DNA of 64,000 nt. It comes from Planctomycetota bacterium. GTDB taxonomy: Bacteria > Planctomycetota > Phycisphaerae > Sedimentisphaerales > Anaerohalosphaeraceae. Shown here in pieces: positions 28,863 to 38,546 of this stretch. Every line of letters begins with the position of its first letter. Position 1 is the first letter of the stretch. Location of the stretch: the NCBI GenBank assembly GCA_013349435.1, contig DUZQ01000002.1:26909-90908 (forward strand), read 5' to 3'. Below the pieces are notes generated by a model. The model had not been told where the DNA came from. It did not search any database and saw only the letters and a list, made by a program, of their open reading frames with translations. A program made the translations under genes and the position numbers.

Positions 28863-29243
28863 CTGTCATTCCGAACGGAGCGAAGCGGAGTGAAGAACAC
28901 CATGCTTACGAACGATAGAGATTCTTCGCTGCGCCCAGAATGACCTTGTGTGAAACGCAGGGCTAAATTAACTGGATGCCGGATTTAATCCGGCATGACA
29001 ATAGAATCACCAAAACAAAAACGCGGCGGCGCGAGCCGCCCGAAAGACAATTTTATTATTCCACCATTTGATTCGGCAGCTTGCGCGGCACGGCTTCTGC
29101 TCTGATTCGGCCGCTTGCGCCGCGGCGAGACCGCGTCTCGACGGGTGCGCGGGCACAAGCAATGTAGATTTTAGATTTTATATTGAATTGAGATTCTTCG
29201 CGGAGCCTGTCCTTGAGCGAAGCGAAGGGCTCAGAATGACATG
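28863..29243. repeat. Cluster of interspersed intergenic repeats (TTCTTCGC...CAGAATGAC type and GATTCGGC(A/C)GCTTGCGCGGC type)
   Basis: Near-identical words recur at 32412-32440, 32485-32519, 33876-33904, 45348-45384, 53555-53693 and 53775-53804. Confidence 0.8.
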
Positions 29244-29579
29244 TGGGCGCTCCGAATGACAGGATTGCTTATGAGTTTATCAATAAAGCACTTAAAGACA
29301 ATACCCGACTAAGACCAGTCAGTTTGTGTTATAAAAACAAGCTTTGCTGTTTTTATAGGTCATGTTAATTCATAAATCTCTGCGCTCTTTGGTGCATCAG
29401 AAGTAAAAGATGCAAATTGTCTTTTCATGCACAATATAACATATTGTATGTTGTTATATTACCGAATATATTGTTTTGTATTGTTTTATTTAGAAAGAGC
29501 CAGTCATCTTTGAGCTTGACATTTTGCTTTTTCCACCTAATAATAACATTTATGCTGATAACGACTGGATGATAGAGAT

Positions 29580-30446
29580 ATGCAAATAATAGAAAACATC
29601 CCGAAACTAAACTCAAGAGCGACTGATGCTCATAAAGGCGATTTCGGCAAGGTTTGTATCGTAGGCGGCAGTATTGGTATGAGCGGGGCAGCGGCTATCG
29701 CAGGACGGGCTGCACTTAGAGCGGGGGCGGGCCTTGTCCGCGTTGCAACGCCAAGAAGCGTCTTGCCGATAGTAGCTTCAATCGAGCCTTCCTATACGAC
29801 GATACCGCTGCCCGAAGATGAGACAGGTTGCATATCGGCTGATGCTGTCGGTGTGGTGCTGCAACTTACTCGGCAAAATGATGTAATTGCGTTTGGGCCT
29901 GGTGTGCGTGTGGCTGCCGGTGTTCGACTTGTTCTGGAGACTTTAATTGCACAAGATGGGCTAAGATTGTTGATTGACGCCGACGGTCTGAACTGTCTGG
30001 CTAAAAGTATCGACTGGCTCGAAAGAAAAAAGGCCGAGCTTATCTTAACTCCACATCCGGGAGAGATGAAAAGACTGTGGGCGAGAATCTTTAGAGAACC
30101 AATGCCGGCTGACAGAACCGCCCAGGCTGTGAAACTTGCTTTGAAAGCAAACTGTACGGTTGTGCTAAAAGGGGCGGAGACGGTCGTTACTGACGGCGAC
30201 AGGATTTATGTGAATACGAGCGGTAATCCGGGTATGGCAACGGCAGGGTCCGGCGATGTTCTGACCGGTGTGATAACGGCACTTGCAGGGCAGGGACTTG
30301 ACGACTTCGACGCGGCGGTATTCGGCGTTTATATCCACGGCCTTGCAGGCGATATCGCCGCTGAGAAGGTCGGCCAGGTAAGCCTAATCACAACTGATAT
30401 TATTGATTCTTTAGGTGAGGCCTTTACCCGTCACCACAAGGGATAA
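29580..30446 (+). CDS. nnrD: ADP/ATP-dependent NAD(P)H-hydrate dehydratase
   Basis: HKGDFGKVCIVGGSIGMSGAAAIAGRAALRAGAGLVRVA; LTPHPGEMKRL; TSGNPGMATAGSGDVLTGVI. Confidence 0.93.
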   Translation: MQIIENIPKLNSRATDAHKGDFGKVCIVGGSIGMSGAAAIAGRAALRAGAGLVRVATPRSVLPIVASIEPSYTTIPLPEDETGCISADAVGVVLQLTRQNDVIAFGPGVRVAAGVRLVLETLIAQDGLRLLIDADGLNCLAKSIDWLERKKAELILTPHPGEMKRLWARIFREPMPADRTAQAVKLALKANCTVVLKGAETVVTDGDRIYVNTSGNPGMATAGSGDVLTGVITALAGQGLDDFDAAVFGVYIHGLAGDIAAEKVGQVSLITTDIIDSLGEAFTRHHKG

Positions 30447-30466
30447 ACGAAAAGAGCAAGCAGCCC

Positions 30467-31000
30467 ATGGCTGGAACCGAAATAATCACCGACGCCGATA
30501 TATACACGAAGGTTTTGCTCGGCCCGATTCTCAAGGCTGAAAAATTTCTCTGGCTGGGCACAAGCGACCTTAAGGACCTGCACATTGAAAAAAAAGGTTC
30601 GATGGTGCCGTTTCTTGAGGTTCTTGCGGCTTTGGCAAAAAGACATGTCTCGATAAGACTCATCCACGCCAAGGAGCCGGGGCCGGCATTTCGGCGCGAT
30701 TTTGACAAGTATCCGGTTCTCATCAAGGGGATGGAGCGGATTTTGTGTCCGCGTGTGCATTTTAAGTCGGTAGTAGTTGACGGACAATTCGCCTATACCG
30801 GAAGCGCAAACCTTACCGGTGCTGGGATGGGTGCAAAGAGTGCGAACAGGAGAAACTTCGAGGCAGGTATCATTACCACCGACAAAAAGCTCATCGAGAA
30901 AATTATGGACCAGTTCGACGGTGTATGGATGGGCCGGCACTGCCCCGACTGCGGCAGAAAGAAATTTTGCGCCGACTATAAAGATATTTTGCAGAAATGA
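30467..31000 (+). CDS. Phospholipase D-like domain protein with C-terminal Cys/His cluster
   Basis: VHFKSVVVDGQFAYTGSANLTGAG HKD-like motif; C-terminal HCPDCGRKKFC. Confidence 0.75.
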   Translation: MAGTEIITDADIYTKVLLGPILKAEKFLWLGTSDLKDLHIEKKGSMVPFLEVLAALAKRHVSIRLIHAKEPGPAFRRDFDKYPVLIKGMERILCPRVHFKSVVVDGQFAYTGSANLTGAGMGAKSANRRNFEAGIITTDKKLIEKIMDQFDGVWMGRHCPDCGRKKFCADYKDILQK

Positions 31001-31246
31001 CACTGTTTTGCTTCAGACACAGATTCACACGGATTAACACTGTTCTTTTAAATAAGTTTTAGACGCTGGTTGTTTTTCAACCGGGAAAATAGAAAAAGAA
31101 CGTCCAACGTCGAACGTTCAACATCCAACGCCGAATGCGGAGCCGCTGCGCGGGCTATTCTAATTGCGGGGGGAAAGAAGGTTGAAGGAATAGGGGAACT
31201 TGTTATTTTGTAGCGTGAAAATAAATACTTCAGAGAGTAAAAGCTC

Positions 31247-32362
31247 ATGGCCCAGGCAACACCTAAATTTAGCCAGTCCCAGTACGACATGCTCAAACGC
31301 TGCTCGGAAAAAGGGGATATGACCGAATGGAACCAGTGGCGAAAGGATAATCCCAAAGAGGAGATTTTTCTAGAAGGTGCCGACCTTCGTGGTTCTCATC
31401 TACAGCGTGCATTTCTCAGTTATGCCCATTTGGAAAAGGCAAAGCTGATGGGTGCTCATCTGGAAGGTGCCAAACTTTATGAAGCACATCTGGAGGGTGC
31501 AAATCTCTTAGCTGCGTATTTGAATGGTGCAAATTTTATGTTTGCCAACTTAAATGATGCGATCTTGAACAGTGCCGATTTGAAAGGTGCGCAATTTTTC
31601 AATGCCCAATTGAAAGGCACATATCTCATTGAAGTGTCTATAGAAGGGGCAAGTTTTGAGAAAGCTATTGTTGATGGTTCGACTTTTCTTTGGGAATGCA
31701 AAGTCGATCGCCGTTTTGCTCACAAAAAAGGTACGAATTTTATTGGTGTTGGGCTCGATAGACTTCGTATAGACTCAGCCACAAAACAGCTTTTAGAATA
31801 TAATATAAGACGCAGGAACTGGGAGGAGTGGTATAAAGAGCATAGGTTTTTGCGATGGCCGGTGAAGGGGTTCTGGTTGTTAAGTGATTATGGCTTGTCG
31901 ACTTGGCAGGTAATCAAGGCATTTATGATATTTGCGGTGGTTTTTGCGGCGTTGTTTTATTCATGGGGAGCGGTGGATTATTATGGAATGGGTATAAAGG
32001 AACGCCCAGGTGTGGTGAGCAACATGTTTGTCTTGGAAACCGGCGACCCCGTGTCATGGTGCGAGGTTCCAATTCGGGCTTTGTACTTTTCCGTTGTTAC
32101 AATGACAACGTTGGGCTTCGGAGATATGTACGCTAACGTCGCGGTCTTTTCTGACAATCCCTATGCAAATGCTCGCAGTGGTTGGGGTCATTTTCTATTA
32201 ATGATACAGGTGATTTTAGGATATGTTCTGTTGGGGGCCATGGTGACGCGGTTTGCGGTTCTGTTTACGGCAGGTGGACCGTCAGGGAAATTCACGGAGA
32301 TGGATGGAAAAACGAAAAAGAAGTTAGAGGAGATAAGGGCAAAAAAGATTGAAGAAATTTAA
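31247..32362 (+). CDS. Pentapeptide-repeat / two-TM potassium-channel-like fusion protein
   Basis: Array of A(D/N/H)LxxA-type pentapeptides, then TM segments and pore SVVTMTTLGFGDMYAN. Confidence 0.88.
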   Translation: MAQATPKFSQSQYDMLKRCSEKGDMTEWNQWRKDNPKEEIFLEGADLRGSHLQRAFLSYAHLEKAKLMGAHLEGAKLYEAHLEGANLLAAYLNGANFMFANLNDAILNSADLKGAQFFNAQLKGTYLIEVSIEGASFEKAIVDGSTFLWECKVDRRFAHKKGTNFIGVGLDRLRIDSATKQLLEYNIRRRNWEEWYKEHRFLRWPVKGFWLLSDYGLSTWQVIKAFMIFAVVFAALFYSWGAVDYYGMGIKERPGVVSNMFVLETGDPVSWCEVPIRALYFSVVTMTTLGFGDMYANVAVFSDNPYANARSGWGHFLLMIQVILGYVLLGAMVTRFAVLFTAGGPSGKFTEMDGKTKKKLEEIRAKKIEEI

Positions 32363-32522
32363 GGTGTCCGGTAATTCGTCGCTCGTCGTTCGTCGCTCGT
32401 GGCTCGTGGTTGAGATTCTTCGCTTCGGCTCAGAATGACGGCGGGGTTACGCTCGTCGCTAGAAACTTGTTACTCGTATGTTTAGATTCTTCACTTCACT
32501 TTTTTCCGTTCAGAATGACCTT

Positions 32523-32560
32523 GCGCTTAAGTTTGGGGCTCTGTAACAATGGAAAGAAAA
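32523..32560 (+). repeat. 38-bp direct repeat copy 1 (GCGCTTAAGTTTGGGGCTCTGTAACAATGGAAAGAAAA)
   Basis: Identical to 33908-33945. Confidence 0.9.
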
Positions 32561-32857
32561 CACGGCCAAATAAGTTTGACCGTGCCACCCATTGTTTTTC
32601 CAGTCCAAACAAGATTGACCGTGGCACCCATGTGATGCTGTTTAAATAGATTCCTCCGCTTAGTCCCGCTTTGCAAATGCTGCGCAGGACTGCGGTCGGA
32701 ATGACCAACTCAACTTTCAACATCGAACGTTCAACTTTCAACGCCGAATGTGGAAGCGCTTCGCTTTACTGTTTAATATAGCAAAATTGGTGCGAGATTT
32801 CGCACCCTACCCAAAAATCGCGTGGGCGGCAAGCTGCCCATGCTACCGACTGTCCAT

Positions 32858-33604
32858 CTATAGATTCAAATGCTGCCGAAACTCATCATAATTTATTTCA
32901 ATGCAGTTATCTGTAAGCTGGTTAAGCCTTCTGGCACCACCGGGCAACAGTTTCCCATTCCGAGCACGGAAAACAACATTGACAACAATTTTTCCAAAGT
33001 CTTTGACGGCCTGCACCGCCGGCACATAATCCTGGTCACCCGACACAATTACTGCCACGTCATAGATGTCGCGGAGAACAATTAAGTCAGTTGCGAGTTT
33101 TACATCCACAGCCTTTTCCTTACCCAGTGAGTCATCAAACAGGTTATATGTTATCGCTCCTGCACGCCGGAATTCAACGCGAGACCACCGTGAAGATATG
33201 CCATCCTGCAATTTCCTCCAACCTTCAAAGCGGTATCTCATGCTGTTTTGCCGATGATGGAGTCTGCCAACGATTTCCTTCATCTTCGCAGTCAATTCCT
33301 CACCCTCTAATTCCTTTAGTTGGCTGTGACTCCACTTATCTTTACATAGAAGTCTTTTCAGGACTTCGGGGTTACTTTCGGCGCTCGGGAATTTATATGG
33401 AAAGAAGTCTAATAACTGGATGACATACCAATAAGTTCTTACTCTTTCACCACCAAGAATGGCTTTCGACACAAACCAGTCAAATAACGTGTCCCAATTA
33501 GCCTGCTTGGGAAGATAATCATTAGAATTGAACTGATCAAATAAGTTTACTATTGAATAACGGAAATTCTCTCCATCCACAAATACACAAATTCTCTGTG
33601 CCAC
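32858..33604 (-). CDS. NYN (PIN-like) domain ribonuclease-family protein
   Basis: RICVFVDGENFRYSI; KAVDVKLATDLIVLRDIYDVAVIVSGDQDYVPAVQAVKDFGKIVVNV. Confidence 0.88.
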   Translation of the reverse strand: MAQRICVFVDGENFRYSIVNLFDQFNSNDYLPKQANWDTLFDWFVSKAILGGERVRTYWYVIQLLDFFPYKFPSAESNPEVLKRLLCKDKWSHSQLKELEGEELTAKMKEIVGRLHHRQNSMRYRFEGWRKLQDGISSRWSRVEFRRAGAITYNLFDDSLGKEKAVDVKLATDLIVLRDIYDVAVIVSGDQDYVPAVQAVKDFGKIVVNVVFRARNGKLLPGGARRLNQLTDNCIEINYDEFRQHLNL

Positions 33605-33623
33605 TTTTTATTTTACTCCTTAT

Positions 33624-33653
33624 AAAAAATGCGGGAGGCACGCAACCTCCCGC
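33624..33653 (-). terminator. Intrinsic terminator, minus strand
   Basis: GCGGGAGG (33631-33638) / CCTCCCGC (33646-33653) stem followed on the minus strand by ATTTTTTA. Confidence 0.7.
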
Positions 33654-33907
33654 GATAGTATCTTGCCTGGGCCGCAACCCAAGCTCACACAATTATCATA
33701 ACTTATTCTCAATGTATTATCGGAAATCAGAGGGAAAAGTTCAAGTCAAAACTATAAGAAAATCAAAAAATTACAAAAAATTTGACGAAACAGAACGATT
33801 AATCGCCCTGAGTAAACTTACTCTGCTGTTCTGGATTAGCTATGATTCAATTCACTTGGGTACATGTATGCGCCCCAGAATGACGTGTGGGTGCTCGGAA
33901 TGACCCC

Positions 33908-33945
33908 GCGCTTAAGTTTGGGGCTCTGTAACAATGGAAAGAAAA
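33908..33945 (+). repeat. 38-bp direct repeat copy 2
   Basis: Identical to 32523-32560; the pair flanks the NYN gene. Confidence 0.9.
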
Positions 33946-34149
33946 AAAACGGCCAAACAACCCTTCGGCTACGCTCAGGACATGGTTTGACAATGGCAAT
34001 CATCGCTTCGCTTGGCTTGGGCTATTTTATATCGCCCATTCAGGGCTTTTTGTTTTTTGGGTGTTCCCTTTGTTTCCCAGGGCTGCGCTTCCCTTGCCCC
34101 GGGCTATATTATACCGCCCCTTCGGGGCTGATGCCGAGACGCTTAAAAA

Positions 34150-37100
34150 TCACATTTGTTTATTTCGGGTCAGTTTTGCGGGCAGGGCCTTTATGTCTTC
34201 GAGGACCATGTACAGGCTGGGGACCAGCAGCAGTGTAATCATCGTTGCAAAGGCAACGCCGAAGGCCAGCGAAATAGCCATAGGTATCAGGAACCGCGCC
34301 TGAATGCTCTTTTCAAGGAGCATCGGTGCCAGCCCTAAAAAAGTCGTCAGCGTGGTGAGCATAATCGGTCTGAACCTTCGCGTTACAGAATCCCTGACAA
34401 CTTTCACAAGTTCAATTCCGCTTGCGCGCTCCCGGTTTATCAGGTCAATCATAATCAGAGAGTCATTTACAACCACCCCAGCCAGAGCCACTATTCCAAA
34501 AAGCGAAAGGATGCTCAGATTAAAGCCCATCAAAAGATGGCCCACGGTCGCTCCCACAAGGCCGAACGGAATCGCAGACATAACAATCACAGGCTGTGCA
34601 TAGCTTCTGAACTGAACGGCCAACAGACCGTATATGGCTAACATAGCAACCACGAAATTCGTTCGCAAAGAACCTAACGATTCGCTGCGTTCGCGTTGAG
34701 CGCCCGAGAAACGGAATGTCAGGCCGGGATACTTTATCATCAATTCCGGAATAATGTTCTCGGCCAGGTCCCTGTTAATCTCCCCGGCGTTCGCCACCGC
34801 CTCGTCAACATCTCCGGTTACATTTATCACCCTCCTGCGGTCAACCCTTCGAATATTGGCATAGCCCCGGCCGTACTTCACATCGGCAACGGTGTTAAAT
34901 GGTATCTGGGTGCCGTCGGGAAGGCGGATGCGCATATTCTCAATGTCGGCCAGGCTCGTGCGCTGGTCTTCAGGATACCTTACCATTACCCGAATATCGT
35001 TCTTGCCCCTCTGGATACGCTGGGCCTCTTCTCCATAAAAACCCTGTCGTACCTGGCGTGCAAGGTCCGCCAGAGTCAGGCCGAGAGTTCTTCCGGCATC
35101 TTTAACGGCAAGTTTTACCTCCCGCTTTCCTTCCTCGAAACTGTCTTTGATATCAGTTACTCCTTCATAATCCCGCAATATCAATTTGAGCTGCTCGGCT
35201 GCGGCCAGAAGCATATCGAAGTCGTCATGAGTCAGTTCTACATTGATATCTTCACCGACACTCCTCCACTCGGACTCAAATGTCAACGAGGAGACACCGG
35301 GTATTTCGCCGACGAGTTGGCGCCACCGATTTTTCAGTTCGATTGACGATATCTCGCCCCGTTCCTCGGCACCCAAAAGCTCAACGTTTACCTCGGCAAG
35401 ATGTGCCGCGGAAACCCCGGCCGGGCTTGCTTCCATCGGCCCGCCTTGTTTGCGCAACGTGGGTTGGTCGCCGAGGACCGTTGATACATGTCTGAAAATC
35501 GACGGCTGCCCCGGCCGAAGCGAGTCCACCTCCCTGCGGACCTGCCCGGCGGCGGCTTCTATCCTTTTTACTACTTCACTGGTTTGCTCAAGTGCCGTCC
35601 CCTGAGGCATTGTTACAAGAGCAATCATGTTATCGGCTTCCACGGCATCAAAGAATGTGAATTTAATATATCCGCCGACGATAAGACCGACCGTTGACAG
35701 GAAGATAGCAATGCCGCAAGACAAGGTTACATATCGCAACCTGACCGCAGCCGTTGCAAGGCGGGCAAAAGGACCGTTGATAAAGGCCTCTAACATTCTC
35801 CCTACCGCCAGATGAAACCTGGCCACCAAACCTTTTTTTGAATTCGTTTTCCTGGCAACTCTCCCGACCGACAGATGGGCCGGTAAAATCAACAGCGCCT
35901 CCACCAGAGAAACCAGCAAAACACTTATCACAATCAACGGAATGACCTTTAATACCTTGCCCATTATGCCTTTGGTGTACATCAGGGGCAAAAAGGCAAA
36001 TACGGTTGTAAGCACGGCCATAGTTACCGGCGCCGCCATTTCTCTAACGCCCTTTATCGCCGCTGCGATCGGCCTCATCCCGTCCTGCCGGTATGCGAAG
36101 ATATTTTCGCCGACTACTATTGCATCGTCAACCACAAGACCCAATGACATAATAAAAGCAAAAAGAGAAATCATATTCAGCGAAACACCAACGAGAGGCA
36201 TCAGCCAGAATGCGCCGAGAAATGATATCGGTATTCCCATAGTCGTCCAGAACGCCAGCTTAAGGTCGAGAAACAGGGCCAGGCAGAGGAACACAAGGCA
36301 AAGACCCAACATCGCGTTCCTCTGGAGGAGATTCATCCTCGACCGCAGGAATTTCGAATTATCTTCCCATATTCCGATAGACACCCCTTCAGGCAGATAA
36401 TTCCGTTTATCCTTTATATACTTAGAGATGGTGTTTGCGATATCCAGCGTTCCCTGTTCACCAACCCTGTAAACTAAGACAAATGCCGCCTTTTTGCCGT
36501 CAAAACGTGATGAAATGTCCGAATCTTCAAATCCGTCAATAACCTCAGCGATATCACCCAAAAGTACTCGTGTGCCGTCGGGCCTTGTCAGGACAACTAT
36601 TTTTTCAAATTCGTTCCCGTAGTACATCTGCCCCTTTGCCCTGAACATAATCTCTCCGCCGGGAGTCTTGACAGAGCCTCCCGGAACATCGAGCGAAGTT
36701 CTTTTCACCGCGTTTGAAACCTCATCAAAGCTCAGGCCGTAACGACGCAGATTCTCTTCCGACACTTCTATTGATATCTCATAGTTTCTGATACCTGCCA
36801 TCGTTGCCTGGCTGATATTATCCATAGACGTCAATTCGTCCCGCACTTCTTCGGCTAACTCCCTGAGGGTCTTTTCGGAGGTGTCCCCGTACAAAACTAT
36901 CGTCAGAACCTCGTTTCGGGTGGTAATCTCGGTTATGATGGGCTTTTCGGTCTCTTCAGGAAAGGTTATTATTCTGTCAACTTCGGCTTTTACATTATCT
37001 AAAACATCCTTGGTATCAGCGTATTCTTCCACTTCGATAATAACCATACAACTGCCCTCGGAGGAGGTTGAACGGATTCGCTTTATACCGTCAACGGCTG

Positions 37101-37338
37101 CAACGGCTTCTTCGACTCGCAAGGCAACACCGTTTTCGACCTCGTCCGGCGAAGCACCTAAATACGGAACGGTTACCGTGATAATATCCACACTCATTTC
37201 AGGGAAGAACTCCACCCTGATGGTGAGGATGCTCATAAAGCCTGCAACCAAAATCAGCAGCATAAGCAAATTCGCGGCAACATGATTGCGCGCGAACCAG
37301 GCAAGCGGCCCTTTGCTTTCTTCGATAAGCTCGTTCAC
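34150..37338 (-). CDS. RND-family efflux transporter permease (AcrB/MexB-like)
   Basis: 1062 aa; WFARNHVAANLLMLLILVAGFMS, VDDAIVVGENIF, GRGYANIRRVDRRRVINVTGDVD, TFLGLAPMLLEKS. Confidence 0.95.
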   Translation of the reverse strand: MNELIEESKGPLAWFARNHVAANLLMLLILVAGFMSILTIRVEFFPEMSVDIITVTVPYLGASPDEVENGVALRVEEAVAAVDGIKRIRSTSSEGSCMVIIEVEEYADTKDVLDNVKAEVDRIITFPEETEKPIITEITTRNEVLTIVLYGDTSEKTLRELAEEVRDELTSMDNISQATMAGIRNYEISIEVSEENLRRYGLSFDEVSNAVKRTSLDVPGGSVKTPGGEIMFRAKGQMYYGNEFEKIVVLTRPDGTRVLLGDIAEVIDGFEDSDISSRFDGKKAAFVLVYRVGEQGTLDIANTISKYIKDKRNYLPEGVSIGIWEDNSKFLRSRMNLLQRNAMLGLCLVFLCLALFLDLKLAFWTTMGIPISFLGAFWLMPLVGVSLNMISLFAFIMSLGLVVDDAIVVGENIFAYRQDGMRPIAAAIKGVREMAAPVTMAVLTTVFAFLPLMYTKGIMGKVLKVIPLIVISVLLVSLVEALLILPAHLSVGRVARKTNSKKGLVARFHLAVGRMLEAFINGPFARLATAAVRLRYVTLSCGIAIFLSTVGLIVGGYIKFTFFDAVEADNMIALVTMPQGTALEQTSEVVKRIEAAAGQVRREVDSLRPGQPSIFRHVSTVLGDQPTLRKQGGPMEASPAGVSAAHLAEVNVELLGAEERGEISSIELKNRWRQLVGEIPGVSSLTFESEWRSVGEDINVELTHDDFDMLLAAAEQLKLILRDYEGVTDIKDSFEEGKREVKLAVKDAGRTLGLTLADLARQVRQGFYGEEAQRIQRGKNDIRVMVRYPEDQRTSLADIENMRIRLPDGTQIPFNTVADVKYGRGYANIRRVDRRRVINVTGDVDEAVANAGEINRDLAENIIPELMIKYPGLTFRFSGAQRERSESLGSLRTNFVVAMLAIYGLLAVQFRSYAQPVIVMSAIPFGLVGATVGHLLMGFNLSILSLFGIVALAGVVVNDSLIMIDLINRERASGIELVKVVRDSVTRRFRPIMLTTLTTFLGLAPMLLEKSIQARFLIPMAISLAFGVAFATMITLLLVPSLYMVLEDIKALPAKLTRNKQM

Positions 37339-38546
37339 TTTGAATCAGACTCCTTATCAATCCGGGCATCCGTGATACGGGAACGTATCTTCATGCCGTC
37401 TGTAACCGTGTCAAGCGAACTTGTTATAATTACATCACCATCGGAAAGCCCCGTGGTTACGTAAGCGTAGTTTTTATCCTTGCGGGCAATGCCAACCTCC
37501 CGGATTCGGAGCCGGCCTTCATGGGCCACCCAGACCTCGTTCGCATTATGAACAGCGTAGCGCGGAACCGGAATAACTCCTTCAACATCCTTGCCCCTGA
37601 TTTCGACTTCTACGAACATTCCCGGTGTCAGCGGCGGCCGATGGTTCGACATCTCAAAGGGGTCGGCAACCTGAACGACCACATTGACCATTCTGGAGGT
37701 CGAATCAATCCGGCCCTGTGCCCTGACCACCCGCCCGGCCCACAAATGCCTCTCTCCTGCAAAATTTGCTACGACATCAACTTGTGCCCCGGCAACCGAA
37801 GATGAGCTTTTAGAATCGTTAAAGCCGACCGGCAGGTCAAACCAGGCCAAATCCCTGTCTTCCAATGGTACAACAATCTCGGCAACATCGGTCCCGTAAA
37901 CGGTCGCCACCGGCTGGCCCGCCACAACATACTGACCTACATCAACGGACTCCGATTCCACTCTGCCGTCAAAGGGCATCGATATAACCGTTCGTTCGAG
38001 ATTGAGCTTTGCCGTTTTTAACCTTGCCTCCGAAGCCTGCAGCTTCGCCTCGGCCTCTGCAATCTGCGGCTCGTGAAGTACCAGCGGATTTGCTGGCTCA
38101 CGATCCGGATTCAGTTGTTCCCATTCCTGCCGGGCAACGGCCGCCTCAGCTAACTCCCTTTCCAGATACACCCTGTCGGCGGCGACAGCGGCCTCGGTAT
38201 TTTCCACGGCCAGCCTGTAATCGCTCTGGTCAATTGTTATCAGTGGCTCACCTGCTTTGAAGAAGCCGCCGTTGACGAAATCTTTGTGGCAGCTCACGAC
38301 ACGCCCCGACACCTGGGGCACTACCTGGACCTCCACCTTAGGTTCAACTGTGCCGAAACCACGAACAACCATTTTCATATCCTCCGTGCGCACCACCTGC
38401 CCGTTCAGTAAAGGCGCCAGGACCTCCTTTGGCTTTTTTGCAGGCGGCTTTCGCAGTAGAATCGTCATCATCAAGATAAATACGCCTACGGCTAATATCG
38501 CCATTATCAGTAATACCCTTTTTAGTTTGTCAGTTAGTTTCGGCAT
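37335..38546 (-). CDS. RND efflux periplasmic adaptor (membrane fusion protein)
   Basis: Overlaps the permease by 4 nt; VQVVPQVSGRVVSCHKDFVNGGFFKAGEPLITIDQSDY. Confidence 0.93.
   Translation of the reverse strand: MPKLTDKLKRVLLIMAILAVGVFILMMTILLRKPPAKKPKEVLAPLLNGQVVRTEDMKMVVRGFGTVEPKVEVQVVPQVSGRVVSCHKDFVNGGFFKAGEPLITIDQSDYRLAVENTEAAVAADRVYLERELAEAAVARQEWEQLNPDREPANPLVLHEPQIAEAEAKLQASEARLKTAKLNLERTVISMPFDGRVESESVDVGQYVVAGQPVATVYGTDVAEIVVPLEDRDLAWFDLPVGFNDSKSSSSVAGAQVDVVANFAGERHLWAGRVVRAQGRIDSTSRMVNVVVQVADPFEMSNHRPPLTPGMFVEVEIRGKDVEGVIPVPRYAVHNANEVWVAHEGRLRIREVGIARKDKNYAYVTTGLSDGDVIITSSLDTVTDGMKIRSRITDARIDKESDSK

Noticed and set aside
29068-29259. 63-aa ORF between parB and nnrD
   Set aside because: Composed of interspersed repeat sequence; no ribosome-binding or conserved motif evident.
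34696-35346. 216-aa plus-strand ORF inside the RND permease gene
   Set aside because: Antisense shadow of a strongly supported 1062-aa RND transporter; no recognisable domain.
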